Under the pieces are notes generated by a model, which ran no database searches, was not told where the DNA came from, and saw only the letters and a list, made by a program, of their open reading frames with translations. From positions 62,001 through 126,000 of the forward strand of contig JADJSH010000038.1 in the NCBI GenBank assembly GCA_016711805.1: a stretch of DNA of 64,000 bases. Reading direction: 5' to 3'. This document shows positions 42,565 through 54,100 of the stretch, in pieces; positions within the stretch are counted from its first letter, which is position 1; each line of letters begins with the position of its first letter. This DNA is from Bacteroidota bacterium. Its GTDB lineage: Bacteria; Bacteroidota; Bacteroidia; B-17B0; Aurantibacillaceae. The translations under genes and the position numbers were made by a program.

Positions 42565-44451
42565 TTATTTCTTTTTGGCTGGTAATTGTTGACGTTGCTT
42601 TGCCATCTCTTCTAATTTAGCTTGAAAGCCAGATTTTTTTTCTGGTTTCTTCATATTAGCTAAAAGTTCTTCTCTAATTTTTCCATCATCAATGAATTTT
42701 TTCATTAACCATGTTTGTAAAAATGTAATGACGTTAGCTAAGAAATAATACCAACTTAAGCCTGCTGCATACTTATTCATTACTGCTAAGAAAATAACAG
42801 GCATTAAATACATCATGTATTTCATACCTGGCATTTGTGTTTGTTGCGGTTGCAACATGGCTTGGTTCATCCATGTGTAAATAATAGTTGACACAAACAT
42901 TAAAATAGCAAACATACTTACGTGATCCCCATAAAATGGCACTTCAAAACCAAAATTATAAACTGAATCGTAAGTTGATAAATCATCTGCCCATAAAAAT
43001 CCTTTTTGTCTCAATTCAATGGCTGCTGGGAAAAATCCGAATAAGGCAATTAAAATAGGAAACTGTAATAGCATAGGTAAACAACCAGATAGAGGATTAG
43101 CTCCTGCTCTGCGATAAAGCGCCATTGTTTCTTGTTGCTTCTTCATTGGATCATCGTTCTTTTCGAACTTGGCATTAATTTCATCAATCTCAGGTTTTAA
43201 GACACGCATTTTTGAACTGCTCATGTACGTTTTATAAGCAATTGGAAATAATAATGTTTTTAATATTAGAGTCAAGATTAAAATAATAATACCGCTATTT
43301 AAACCAGATAACAAGCTAAATAATGGAATAATCATCCATTTATTAATGTAGCTAAAAACGCTCCATCCTAATGGAATCATATCTTCTAAATCTAAATCGT
43401 ACGCTTTTAAACTTGTGTATTGTGTTGGGCCAAAATAATAGGACATCCCAAATTTTTCGGAAGAAGAATGTTTGTAGGGAATGCTTAATTCAGCTGTAAT
43501 TGTTTTTACAAATTCTGATTTATCATTTTGAGATGTCTTAACAAAACTTCCTTCTTTTAAAAATTCTGAATCTGCAATTAAGGTTGAATTGAAAAAATGT
43601 TGCTTAAAGGCTACCCATTTAATATCATCTTCGTTTAATAATTGCTCTTCACTTTTCATTGTATTGATATAATCAACGCCTTCTTTTACTTGCTTCCAAT
43701 AAGCGGTAGCAGCATCTCTTTCTTTTACAATATGTTTTTCTTGAGATGGTAATGCTTGGCTCCAATGCAAGGTTACTTTATTACTTTTACTTGAAATAAT
43801 ATTTTGCATCCCTACAAAATTTACATCAAAATCAAGCATATAATCATTGCCTTTTAACGCATAGATATATTCAATGTAGCTTTCAGGTTTTGATGTTTCC
43901 AATTTCAAAATGATGGATTTTGTTCCATCTCCACTTACTACTTCAGAAACAGAAGATGGTTTGAAATAAAAACTATCTGTTGTAAAGCGCATGTTTGTTG
44001 CATAAGCATCAAATTGCAAATATTGTGATGTAGAATCTTTGTCAAATAAAATTAAAGGAGCTTTTTGTCCGTAACGATTAAAGTTTTTCAATTCAACTTT
44101 TTGAACATTGCCGCCTTTTGTAGAAATATAAATTTTTACATTTTCATTTTCAAGAGTCACTACCTCTGCTTTGCCGGTTGTGGCAACCGAGAAATCTTTG
44201 TATAAACTATTAGCAATAACTTGTTTAGCAGAGTCTGATAAATCCGCCATCGGCTTTAATGTATCTGTTGCTAATTTTTTAGCTGCTATCTTTGCTTCTT
44301 CGGCTACTTGTGCTGCTTTTGTTGCTAACTCAACCGAATCTTTTATTTGCTTGTTACGTGCAATTTGTTCTTTGCTTGGTCCGGTTAATGATAGCCATAC
44401 CATTAAAATAACAGCAATTAAACCTAAACCAATAAGCGATTTTTTATCCAT
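42565..44451 (-). CDS. yidC: Membrane protein insertase YidC
   Basis: The 628-residue inner-membrane insertase folds proteins with or without SecYEG. An N-terminal signal-anchor (5-25) is followed by a long periplasmic beta domain (about 80-350) and five C-terminal helices (about 365-595). The family motif GANPLSGCLPMLLQFPILIA (near 450) is clear, preceded by a Lys/Glu-rich coiled segment. The Lys-rich tail (KKPEKKSGFQAK) is for ribosome contact. A TATATTTG box lies 22 bases upstream. Confidence 0.95.
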   Translation of the reverse strand: MDKKSLIGLGLIAVILMVWLSLTGPSKEQIARNKQIKDSVELATKAAQVAEEAKIAAKKLATDTLKPMADLSDSAKQVIANSLYKDFSVATTGKAEVVTLENENVKIYISTKGGNVQKVELKNFNRYGQKAPLILFDKDSTSQYLQFDAYATNMRFTTDSFYFKPSSVSEVVSGDGTKSIILKLETSKPESYIEYIYALKGNDYMLDFDVNFVGMQNIISSKSNKVTLHWSQALPSQEKHIVKERDAATAYWKQVKEGVDYINTMKSEEQLLNEDDIKWVAFKQHFFNSTLIADSEFLKEGSFVKTSQNDKSEFVKTITAELSIPYKHSSSEKFGMSYYFGPTQYTSLKAYDLDLEDMIPLGWSVFSYINKWMIIPLFSLLSGLNSGIIILILTLILKTLLFPIAYKTYMSSSKMRVLKPEIDEINAKFEKNDDPMKKQQETMALYRRAGANPLSGCLPMLLQFPILIALFGFFPAAIELRQKGFLWADDLSTYDSVYNFGFEVPFYGDHVSMFAILMFVSTIIYTWMNQAMLQPQQTQMPGMKYMMYLMPVIFLAVMNKYAAGLSWYYFLANVITFLQTWLMKKFIDDGKIREELLANMKKPEKKSGFQAKLEEMAKQRQQLPAKKK

Positions 44452-44473
44452 GATGGGAATTAATTTTAGGCTG

Positions 44474-44481
44474 CAAATATA
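44474..44481 (-). promoter_or_regulatory. -7 box TATATTTG for yidC
   Basis: It is an exact TAnnTTTG match followed by C, 22 bases from the yidC ATG. No TTG is present at the expected -33 spot. Confidence 0.55.
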
Positions 44482-44546
44482 ACTGTTTTTCTGAACGAGG
44501 ATTCGTCAAAAAACGATAAATACGGTGAGTGGATTACTGCAGTCGG

Positions 44547-44939
44547 TTAAATGTACTTTCGTATTTCAGAAGTAATTTGTTCAAACTCTTCTTTTGAGAG
44601 CTTGAGTTTTTCGTTAGCAAAATTTACATCATTCATTGTATTCATCGGAATCAAATGAACATGGGCGTGAGGGACTTCTAATCCAAACACACCAACTGAT
44701 ATGCGATTACATGGCATTGCTTGCTTAATAGCCATAGCAACCTGTTTCGAAAAATTCATTAATCCTAGATAGGTTTGTTCATCCAAATCAAAAATATAAT
44801 CTACTTCTTTTTTAGGAACAACTAAAGTATGGCCCTTTTTAAGAGGAAAAACATCTAAAAAGGCAATAAAATCTTCACTTTCAGCAATTTTATAACAAGG
44901 TATGTCTCCCGCTATAATTTTAGAAAATATACTTGCCAT
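44547..44939 (-). CDS. HIT family protein (nucleotide hydrolase/transferase)
   Basis: The 130-residue protein has the HIT fold. It begins MASIFSKIIAGDIPCYKIAE with the family IIxGxIP motif, and the catalytic triad is HAHVHLIPM near residue 91. It probably hydrolyses dinucleotides or AMP-linked compounds (Hint-like). It is in operon with greA, two bases downstream of it. Confidence 0.94.
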   Translation of the reverse strand: MASIFSKIIAGDIPCYKIAESEDFIAFLDVFPLKKGHTLVVPKKEVDYIFDLDEQTYLGLMNFSKQVAMAIKQAMPCNRISVGVFGLEVPHAHVHLIPMNTMNDVNFANEKLKLSKEEFEQITSEIRKYI

Positions 44940-44941
44940 TA

Positions 44942-45415
44942 TTAAATAGTGATTTCAATAATCTCAAAAGGAATAACACCAGCAGGTACCGTTACGTCTA
45001 CTTTATCGCCTACACCTCTCCCTACCAAAGCCTTACCAATTGGTGAGTCAATAGATATTTTGCCAGCTTTTAGGTCAGCTTCATTTTCCGCAACAAGGGT
45101 ATACTTCATTTCCATGTTGTTTTTTAGGTTTTTAATTTTAACAGTTGTCAAAATACTTACCTTAGTAATATCTAGCTTAGAGGTATCAACAATTCTAGCA
45201 TTAGAAACAATTTCTTCCAATTTAGAAATTTTTATCTCTAATAATCCTTGATCACTCTTAGCGGCATCATATTCAGCGTTTTCAGAAAGGTCGCCTTTAT
45301 CTCTAGCATCCGCAATCGCTTTAATTATTAGTTTACGTTCTACAGTTCTTAGTTGATGTAATTCGTCTTTTAGTTTCTGTAACCCTTCTTCTGTGTAATA
45401 AGCAATTGTTGCCAT
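44942..45415 (-). CDS. greA: Transcription elongation factor GreA
   Basis: The 157-residue factor rescues backtracked RNA polymerase. The N-terminal coiled coil with the acidic tip (ADARDKGDLSENAEYDAAKS near 37-56) and the C-terminal FKBP-like domain (SPIGKALVGRGVGDKVDV near 124) are both intact. It begins YYTEEGLQKLKDEL, as normal. Confidence 0.95.
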   Translation of the reverse strand: MATIAYYTEEGLQKLKDELHQLRTVERKLIIKAIADARDKGDLSENAEYDAAKSDQGLLEIKISKLEEIVSNARIVDTSKLDITKVSILTTVKIKNLKNNMEMKYTLVAENEADLKAGKISIDSPIGKALVGRGVGDKVDVTVPAGVIPFEIIEITI

Positions 45416-45440
45416 TTATATGTATGTTTTTAAAATAAAA

Positions 45441-45464
45441 GAATCCCGAATAAATTCGGGACTC
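45441..45464 (-). terminator. Terminator of the receptor / giant protein / PorV-like operon
   Basis: The stem is TCCCGAA (45444-45450) with TTCGGGA (45455-45461) and loop TAAA, extended by two base pairs after a mismatch. Its minus-strand 3' side is T-rich. Confidence 0.7.
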
Positions 45465-45495
45465 TAAATGTATGTAATAAAAAACTTAAAAAGTT

Positions 45496-46584
45496 TTATA
45501 GATTAATTCTAACTCCAAAAGAGTGAACTCCACCAAATGGGTTTGTAAAACGGTAAGAGTAATCCACACCAACAGTCGATTTTTTCTCGCCGAAAGGAAT
45601 TTCTACTGTAGCCCCACAAGATGGTCCTGTAAATGCAGTTGTACGATTTGCTTCTCCTTGAAAAATTCCTTTTTCAGTTGCCATACCTGCACGAATCATT
45701 AGCATATCTTTCCAACCATATTCTAGTCCAACTAAGTAATTATCTTTAGTAAATGAATTAGATGTATAATTAGCCGCAATTGTTACACGATGAGTTTTCA
45801 ATCTACCCGTTGTATCTTTTAATAAATAAATGTCATAGGCTCCTGAAATGTTCAACAAAGCTGGCAACTCAAATGCTGCTGATTTATTAGCTCCTGTTAA
45901 CTCATAGTCAACGCCGTAAGCATTAGTAACTGTTTTTTGAGAAGAAAGACCATCACCTTTATATTGCATTTTTGGGCCAACATTTTTTAAAGCTACTCCT
46001 AAATGTATATGATCGTATTTTCCTGTGTGATATTGAATACCGGCATCAACTGAAACTCCTTGAGCTTTTACGTTATCAATACCCTCAGAAATTACTCTTA
46101 CGGTGATTCCTCCATAAATATTATCAGAGAACCCTTTTGCGTATGATAAAGCAATATTAGTAAAACGAGGGGTGAAAGTCCCTAATCCACCTTCAGGTTG
46201 ATCTTCAGTTGTTCTTTCGATTTTGCCCGCATTAATTGACATAATACCTAATCCAATAGCTCCAGTTTCTCCAACTTTTTGAGTTAGACCAAACGTATTA
46301 ATATTAATGCCTGTTCCAACTAACCAAGCCGAACGCATAAACATTAATTCTGTTTTTTTAGTAGATGCAATACCTGCAACGTTAGTATACTGAGATTCCA
46401 ATCCTTTAGATCGAGCTCCGTTCGCTCCAGCCCAACCCGCAGAGCGAGCATAAGGGTTAATTAGTAATTGAGATGCTCCAGCTTGTCCAGCACGCTCAGG
46501 ATTACCTGCGTTTGCTTGAAAACTCGTAGCTATTAAACTACCTGTTAAAACAACACTTAACGATATATTTATAAATGACTTCAT
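45496..46584 (-). CDS. PorV/PorQ family outer-membrane barrel
   Basis: The 362-residue protein has a signal peptide (1-26, ending ANA). An Ala/Gly-rich opening (RAGQAGASQLLINPYARSAG) of the PorV/PorQ-like FadL-fold group follows. The remainder alternates beta strands and closes in YRFTNPFGGVHSFGVRINL, typical of a barrel end. PorV itself brings T9SS cargo to the attachment complex; this is a paralogue beside a giant secreted protein and a receptor, so a dedicated transport or anchoring role is possible. It is the last gene of the operon, 29 bases after the previous stop. Confidence 0.85.
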   Translation of the reverse strand: MKSFINISLSVVLTGSLIATSFQANAGNPERAGQAGASQLLINPYARSAGWAGANGARSKGLESQYTNVAGIASTKKTELMFMRSAWLVGTGININTFGLTQKVGETGAIGLGIMSINAGKIERTTEDQPEGGLGTFTPRFTNIALSYAKGFSDNIYGGITVRVISEGIDNVKAQGVSVDAGIQYHTGKYDHIHLGVALKNVGPKMQYKGDGLSSQKTVTNAYGVDYELTGANKSAAFELPALLNISGAYDIYLLKDTTGRLKTHRVTIAANYTSNSFTKDNYLVGLEYGWKDMLMIRAGMATEKGIFQGEANRTTAFTGPSCGATVEIPFGEKKSTVGVDYSYRFTNPFGGVHSFGVRINL

Positions 46585-46613
46585 AATCTTATTTTTATAA
46601 TACTATTTAACAA

Positions 46614-49600
46614 CTAGTAACTTTGTAAATCTAAAGGTCTCATAACTCCAAACCATTTCAATATTTTTTCTCCAACACCTGGCACATCAACATGTATGAT
46701 ATACAATCCACTAGCTACAGAAATACCACTTTGATTTTTCAAATCCCAATCTTGGAATGGTAAACGTTTCGCACGAATAAAGTTTGCGTCGTCTTCAATA
46801 TTGATGTCCTCTTGGCCACTAACATCTCTATCAAACGTTCTAACCAAAGTACCGTTAAGTGTAAATATTTTAATTTTACATTTGTTAGGTAGGTTTGTAA
46901 TTCTTACCACATTGTCAATTCTACTTCTTTCATAAGTTGAATAAGCATAGTAAGGGTTAGGCACAACATTAATTAAGTCTAAAGCTGATTTACCTTTGTT
47001 TACATTATTCACTTCAGAGAAAATATCTTCTGTACTGAATCTATATAATCCAAAGTTATTGTTAGCAGGGTTTGCCGATAAATCTTTACTTAATAATAAT
47101 CTAGAATTTGCCGCCACCGAAGAGTTTCCAAAGAAAGGCTTAACGTTTGGCGCCCAGTTAATATTAAGTCCAGTTCCCGATACATTCACAATTCCAGAAG
47201 ACGTGTATAATGAACTATCAATAAATGTATTACTTCCATATGCTGGTCTGTATGCTTTTTTAACTCTCAACGCAACTCTAGCATCACAAGGCATATCGCT
47301 TGGATTTTTGAAGTTATAACGAGAGTCAACAGTAACAGGAATATTAACCCACATTGCATCAGTCCAAAAGTTAGTTAATGCTACGTTTGCACTATTTTTA
47401 ACAGAAGCTGTTCCAACACCATTTGCAGTTTGATAAGCCCATTTGTAAGTGAAAGCAAAATCATGAAAACTTGATGCGTATGTACCTGATCCGATCAACA
47501 TATTTTTAATCGACGCTGGAGCATAAGCGTGGCTGTATGTAGTACCACTTCTATTATTTCCAAACACATAAATATAATGTCTTCCTCCAAATGCATATCG
47601 GTATACTTGCTCAGAAACCACATCATTAGGATTCCACATCATATCATCCCCATTATTATTAGCTTGATAAGAATCTTCTCCAAATGCAATATTTAATCTC
47701 TCTCCAGTTTCTAAGTTAACCGCATATCCAGGGAACCAAGATAAACCTGTTCTGAAAGGCTGACCTGGAACTGAGTCAAATGATGCTTCAGCTGTATTAC
47801 AACCTGGATCACCTAAAGCAATACCTTGTTTATCAACTGATTTTCTTCTTCTTGTTTCTAATTTCTTAGCTCCAGTTGAAGTTGAGCTTGGCTCGTCATT
47901 TTCTTCTAAAACAATACAACGTGTCCATTTGCTCTTGTCCTTAGTAAATACTATATCCACACTAGCCAATGTTCTAAGGTCATACGTTTGCACCATTGTT
48001 GCAGAACCTCCACCTGTGGTAATCAATCCACTGTGAGCAGGTGCCGCAGCTACATTTGTTCTAGTGGCAGCACATAAAGCGTATGGAGCCCAAGTTCCAC
48101 CTAATCCCGTTTCAAAATACTGGTTTTCATCTGTAAAGATTGTAACACCACCTGAAATATTATTAGTTGTTTCGTAATCATTTAATTCAAAGAATGTTTC
48201 ATCTTTATAATTTCCAGATCTAATCCAGTTAAATGGTGTTGCTCCATCCACATCAGGCACGCCAGACAACCATGCTTGAGACGAATTTGAGTAATACGTT
48301 TTTAAGCCAAGAATGTCTCCTGATTTAATTATTTTATCTTTTGCAACATCATAAGGGAATCCGATGTGAGCAATATCATTAGCTCCTCCGATATTCACTG
48401 ATAATCCCAATTCTGAGAAATAATACTCTTCGCCAATTCTGATAGATTTACAAGGATAGTATTCTTTTTGAGAATTAACATCTTTTAAAACCCAAGTAGT
48501 AGAATCTTGATTAACATAACCATCTGTAACATTATTTGTTAAAGATAACTTGTTGAAAGGGCGCAATTTATGGAAAGCGCTCGTTCTGCAAGGATCTGTA
48601 GCCATTGTATCTTCAATAAGTTGAGCTTGAGCTGCTGTTCCAACTAATGTATCTTTATAATACCAGTTTCTGTTAATTAAAGCTACCGTAAATACTGAAT
48701 TTGGAACATTTAATGGATCAACTACTTTAATGTTTATTGGTCCACGACCATTTTCATAAGTAATTTCTTTAACACTGTTACCATTCGCTACGATTGCATC
48801 GATAGAAGCTTGCGTTAATTCTAGGTCGTTACCACCATTACCTTGTCCTTCTACACGTGTAATTTTTGGACCATATCCATAGATAGAATTTGCAATAGTA
48901 CCATCTTTTTCTGGAGCTGGATTGTGAGGAATTCCGTATGCTTTTTTAGATTTACGACCTTCTAAATAAGGACGTTTTTGACCTTCAGAGCTTGCAACAC
49001 CTAAAGCAGTCCAAACTTGGTCTTCTTTGTATTCTCCATATTGGTTATAGCCATAAGCAACACAGAAGAAGTAGTATTCTTTATTATTAATAACTTTTTT
49101 ATCCTGAGATGTAGAAAATAAATCTTGAGTAAAATGGAAAGTTGATTTAATTCCTTTATCACTTCTATCGTTTTCTTCTACTTTTACATAAGGAATATCT
49201 CCGCCTGTTGCAGCGTCATATTCGTAATTTACTAAACGAGTAATACCATTTTGTAAGTCACAATTAAATATCAATTTAGCTTTCGAAGGATCACCTAACT
49301 CTTCTTGTACAATTGTATTATTTTTTAATTGGTATAATTTGTAACCTTCAAATCTGTAATAATTATCAATGTTTGGAAAATGAGTAGGATCTGCCTGAAT
49401 TGTAACATCCAACTCTTTGTATTGATTTAAGTAATTATTTGAAGCTGGTTTATTAGAGAAATAAATAATTAACTCATTATTTAATTCCTGAATAGTCATA
49501 TCTGGAGCTTCAGGACCGCTCAATACACGGAAACAATTATCAAATAAAGCTTGTGCTTTATCATCAGCCACTTTTAATAATGGAATTGATGCTTTGGGAT

Positions 49601-51092
49601 CTGTAGACGTTGTACGAGCCCAAGGCAAACCAACTGTAATATAGTTAACTGCTCCAGGTTGCAAAATAAATGGTCCTGAAGATTGCATGAAACGTCTATC
49701 ACCTGGTGTTGTAGATTCTTGCCATGTATTACCGCATGGACCATTAGTATATGTATCCGCTGGATAAACAAAGCTTGTTGGTATAGAACCACCGTAACCA
49801 TTTCCTCCACAAGTAAATGGAGTTCCATCTCTCCAAAAACCAGTCATATACTGATAATACTGAGTAGCGTTATCTGGGTCAGTTGTTTGCACTGGGGTAC
49901 CTACTAATGAGTTATTAAAATATAAAAACTTAGTCATTCCCATTTGCTCACCTGGCTCATCTACGCCCGTTAATTGTCCTGGTATAATTAATCCATTATC
50001 TCCATCATCATCGATGCCGTTTGCAGTATTAATTGGTCCTTGGAAGAAGTCGCAACCTAAAGCAGGAACATAATTCCCATAACCAATAACACCTGAAACA
50101 GTTTCATCATTTGCATCAGCATTGTAGATATATCCCATACCTCTTTTAACATCACAACCAATATAATCATCACCATAATAACCCATATCTGCATCTGTCC
50201 ATACAGTCATGTACGTGTCGTATAAAGCAAATGAAGAACGGTTGATTAATTGATAATTGTAAAATGTCATGTTATTAATCTCATCGGTAGTTTTGAAAGC
50301 GAAAGCCTGAGCACGAATTTCCATACCAATTGCTTTTCCACCATTACCGTGGTTATTACCATTATCGTTATATACCCACCATAATGTCTCATCACCAAAT
50401 ACTCTAGCTTTACAAACACCTAAATTATCTTTTAAACCGCTATTATAAACGTCATAAGAAGGATAGTCTCCAGCTTCTGGCGAATAAACTCCATCAGCAT
50501 TCATATCAATATAAGGTGCTAATTGTTGATCTTGGTTTAATGAAATATCACCGTTACCTGGCCAATTTTTAATATTTGTTGTTAATTCTCCATCAGCTAA
50601 TACAAACGCATCAACTTCAGCACGAGTTAACTTAAATATTCTGTCGTACTTCTGACAAACATCTGAAGAAACAGAAGCGTCTCCTGTACTTAATGGACCT
50701 GTCCAAAAACTAATACCACCAGATTGTGATTGACGATAAGTTTGGGCCGCCAATTTTAATTGACCTCCAACATCAACTCCACCAAACCATACGTTACCCG
50801 CAAAATTTGAATTAGGAAGTTTTGACAAATCTTCACCCTTTGGAACTGTATATCTGGCATTTTGTGTACCAAATAAATCCCACCACATATCCGATCCGGA
50901 AAATATTAGGGTTCTTACGTTATTAACAGCAAGTTCGGCAGAAGCTTGAGCAGGTGAACAACCAGCCATCACCTTTTCAGGTGCTGCAGTTCTGGCGCCA
51001 ATGCCATATTTTTCTTTTGCATTCGCAGACAATGCACTTAGTGCAATGGCTGCTATCAATAGATGTTTGTTTAACTTAGTCATGGTTTCCAT
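46614..51092 (-). CDS. Giant secreted protein (1492 aa), unknown function
   Basis: There is a signal peptide (about 4-27, ending ANAK). The long body is without clear domain borders, rich in Asn, Gly and aromatic residues. A C-terminal FlgD-like segment (about 1395-1490) has DLKNQSGISVASGLYIIHVD and a final GEKILKWFGV. That block resembles the FlgD-type carboxyl domain found with secreted proteins, and differs from a classical T9SS type A signal (no PNP motif in the usual place except NVVPNPYYAY near 1395). It lies between a TonB-dependent receptor and a PorV/PorQ homologue. I do not recognise a family function; a secreted shell, fibre or binding protein is conjecture. Two possible ATG starts three codons apart (51092, 51083). 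Confidence 0.7.
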   Translation of the reverse strand: METMTKLNKHLLIAAIALSALSANAKEKYGIGARTAAPEKVMAGCSPAQASAELAVNNVRTLIFSGSDMWWDLFGTQNARYTVPKGEDLSKLPNSNFAGNVWFGGVDVGGQLKLAAQTYRQSQSGGISFWTGPLSTGDASVSSDVCQKYDRIFKLTRAEVDAFVLADGELTTNIKNWPGNGDISLNQDQQLAPYIDMNADGVYSPEAGDYPSYDVYNSGLKDNLGVCKARVFGDETLWWVYNDNGNNHGNGGKAIGMEIRAQAFAFKTTDEINNMTFYNYQLINRSSFALYDTYMTVWTDADMGYYGDDYIGCDVKRGMGYIYNADANDETVSGVIGYGNYVPALGCDFFQGPINTANGIDDDGDNGLIIPGQLTGVDEPGEQMGMTKFLYFNNSLVGTPVQTTDPDNATQYYQYMTGFWRDGTPFTCGGNGYGGSIPTSFVYPADTYTNGPCGNTWQESTTPGDRRFMQSSGPFILQPGAVNYITVGLPWARTTSTDPKASIPLLKVADDKAQALFDNCFRVLSGPEAPDMTIQELNNELIIYFSNKPASNNYLNQYKELDVTIQADPTHFPNIDNYYRFEGYKLYQLKNNTIVQEELGDPSKAKLIFNCDLQNGITRLVNYEYDAATGGDIPYVKVEENDRSDKGIKSTFHFTQDLFSTSQDKKVINNKEYYFFCVAYGYNQYGEYKEDQVWTALGVASSEGQKRPYLEGRKSKKAYGIPHNPAPEKDGTIANSIYGYGPKITRVEGQGNGGNDLELTQASIDAIVANGNSVKEITYENGRGPINIKVVDPLNVPNSVFTVALINRNWYYKDTLVGTAAQAQLIEDTMATDPCRTSAFHKLRPFNKLSLTNNVTDGYVNQDSTTWVLKDVNSQKEYYPCKSIRIGEEYYFSELGLSVNIGGANDIAHIGFPYDVAKDKIIKSGDILGLKTYYSNSSQAWLSGVPDVDGATPFNWIRSGNYKDETFFELNDYETTNNISGGVTIFTDENQYFETGLGGTWAPYALCAATRTNVAAAPAHSGLITTGGGSATMVQTYDLRTLASVDIVFTKDKSKWTRCIVLEENDEPSSTSTGAKKLETRRRKSVDKQGIALGDPGCNTAEASFDSVPGQPFRTGLSWFPGYAVNLETGERLNIAFGEDSYQANNNGDDMMWNPNDVVSEQVYRYAFGGRHYIYVFGNNRSGTTYSHAYAPASIKNMLIGSGTYASSFHDFAFTYKWAYQTANGVGTASVKNSANVALTNFWTDAMWVNIPVTVDSRYNFKNPSDMPCDARVALRVKKAYRPAYGSNTFIDSSLYTSSGIVNVSGTGLNINWAPNVKPFFGNSSVAANSRLLLSKDLSANPANNNFGLYRFSTEDIFSEVNNVNKGKSALDLINVVPNPYYAYSTYERSRIDNVVRITNLPNKCKIKIFTLNGTLVRTFDRDVSGQEDINIEDDANFIRAKRLPFQDWDLKNQSGISVASGLYIIHVDVPGVGEKILKWFGVMRPLDLQSY

Positions 51093-51112
51093 AATAAAAA
51101 TTCGTTATATGA

Positions 51113-54100
51113 TTAAAAATCTAATAATACTCCTATTCTAAAAGTACGTGGTCTTCCGAAGTTACCCGGATTATTTAGGTAAATATTGTATTGATCTGTT
51201 ACTGAAGTTACTGTTGTTGGATTACTATTTAAGAATAATTGTCCTTGAGCAGAAGCTAAATACCCATCATCATCAGGGTTACCAGTATAGTTATAAACAC
51301 CTAAAATATTTCTAGTATTTAATAAGTTTAATACTTGAATATAGATATTTAAGTTAGCTGTTTTCTTACTATCATCATCTTTTTTACCCCAAGATAATTC
51401 TATGTTTTTATCAACTCTTAAGTCTGTTCTAAATTGCCAAGGTTTGTAAGAACCATTTACTGAACCATTAATTTGTGTTCTTCCACCAATTGGAGAAGCT
51501 GCAACGTCACGAGTATAAGGAGTACCTGAACCAATACGGAAAATTAAGTTAGCACCAACATTTTGTAAAATTTGTACGGTTTGCTGTTCACCCTTTTTCT
51601 TACGATTAAATTGTGGGCCTTTATAGTCTTTTCCTTCACCAAAACGGTAATCAAAGTTAAGCGTAATTGTGTGACGTTGATCGTAATCTAATGGTAAAGT
51701 GATACGTAAGTTAGGTTGATCAGAGTTAGCTAAACTAGCGCCAGAATTTGCATTAGATCCTGAACCTTCAGCAAATTGTAACGTGTAGTTTGCAGTTAAA
51801 GAAATTCCACCAGTTCTTCTTAAATCAAATTCAGCACTTAATCCTTTTACTGTACCAAAATCTTTATTTGCATAAGTTTGATAAGTTCTAGGGTAAGCAT
51901 TTGACATAGAAACTTGTGTAATTTGATTTCTTAACTCACGATAAAATGCAGTTATTTTTAAAGATGCATTTTTCTTTTGATTTAAAATTTGTTGGTAACC
52001 TAATTCATAATCAATAGTCTTCTCAGGTTTTAAGTTTGAATTTACAATGAAAGGACTTGCTGTTGAATTAATGAAATAATAACTCTTTGGATCGAAACGC
52101 ATTAAACCATCACTTGGTCTTTGAGTTAATACATCATAATGTGCAAAGAAGTTAGCAATATCAGAAATTGGGAATGAGAAAGCCACACGCGGCATTACGT
52201 TAATTTGAGGTTTATAATCTCTAAAAGCTGCTGTACTAAAAGCATTCTTGCTAGCATAATCAGCATCTTTTAACCAAGGCGTTAATTTACCATCACTTAC
52301 TAATAATTTTGGATCCGAAATTTCTTTACCTTCGTTAGTATACCAAGTTGTTGTTTGTGTTTTTTCATCTGTGTGACGGTAACCTACCACATTTAAACTA
52401 GTTAAATTATCAACATATACAACATAGTCACTCTTAATATTGTCTGGTTTTCCATCAGTTTTTTCACCAGCTGTATAAGCTTCTTGAAATAAGTAAGGAT
52501 CTTTTAAAACTTTTTGATTGGCATCAAAACGGTCAACACGAACACCTACGTTAAACTTTAAATCTTTAAAGTCAAACTTATCTTGAATATAACCAGCTAC
52601 ATAAATTGGTTTGTATGCTCCTACATGTAATGTTTGATTACCTTTTTCATCTTTATCATTTAAGAATTTATCTAAGTTTGTTGAATTTTTATCTCTATTA
52701 CCTAAATAGTCAAATCCGTAATAATCAACCAAAGGAGAAATTCCATCTTGTAATAAATCGTTAGCACTAAACATATCTAATGATAAATCATCTGGAGATA
52801 AAGCATCTGTATTAATGTATGTTTGGTTATCCGCTGCTAAACCCAACATTTCTCTTAAAGATTTGTCAATTTGAGTTTGTCTTGCGGCATCATAAGAATA
52901 TCTGTGATAATGTAAATCTAAACCACCAGTTGCGGCAGTACCAGGAATAATAATTGTATTAGCAACTGTAGTATCTAATGACACTAAATGAGAGTTCGTG
53001 AAATTTCGCATACGTTCCCATAAACCAATTGGGTTAACGGTATAACCACTTTGGTCGCGTTGATCGTATTCAACACCCACCATAATAGCATGGTTTTTAA
53101 AATCGGCAGAGAAACTTGAAGCAAAACGTAATTGAGTTGCTTCAGTTACTTGGTAGCCATTATATTGACGTCCTGTTGAAGCGAATAAACTATGAATACC
53201 TTGTGGTCGTTCACCATTAACGAACGCATTATCAGTTTGTGCAGCATTTATTGATCTTACACTTCCTCTGAAATTAAAAACTTGTGTTGAGTAATTTGCA
53301 CTTATTGGATTTAATTCACTTCTTTCATAAGTAACAGGTCCTGTAACCAAACCTTGATAATCTAAATAATATTTATTGTTTTTGTCATCATACTTAATTT
53401 GATAGTTTGAAGTCGTATCTATGGCATAGTGATATTTACCTTGGTAACCATAACGGAACAGTTTGTCTTTATGAGTATCATCTTGGCTAGTAGTTTTTTG
53501 TTTCTCATAACTAGCTAAGAATGTAAAGAATGCATTAGAAACAACTGCTTGTGATTTTTCTTTTTCGGAACCGGTTTGCGCTGCTCCAAATTTTTGACTA
53601 ATTTTTGCATAAGCTCTCCAAGTTGATTCGATGTATTGAGGGTTATTACTAGCGTTAAACAAAGTATAGTTATACACGAAATCATGTCTGTTGATGTAAT
53701 CAAAGTTTCCACCTACTTGTAACACAGTGTTTGGAGCAACTTGATATTTAATATTACCATTAATTTGAATTGAGCGGTTTGCAATATTTGGGCGTACTGA
53801 TGTCTGAACCATATCAGCCTTAGTTACATAATCTAAAGCACGATAAAATTTGTCTTCAGAACCAATCGTAACAACTTTTAAAGGGTTTTGCTCAACTTCT
53901 GCTAACTTTTCATCTGTTAATTGCCAAATTTTTACATAAGAAGGATCAGGATCTTTTTCATAAGTTCCTTGTCCTGATAAGAAAAAGCCAATAACTGGTT
54001 TCTTTTGACCAGTTGAATCTCTTTTTTGCCAAATTGGACCTCCCAAAGAAAAACCTAAAGAGTTGTAGCCATATTTATCAGTTAATTGCGAAGAGATTAA

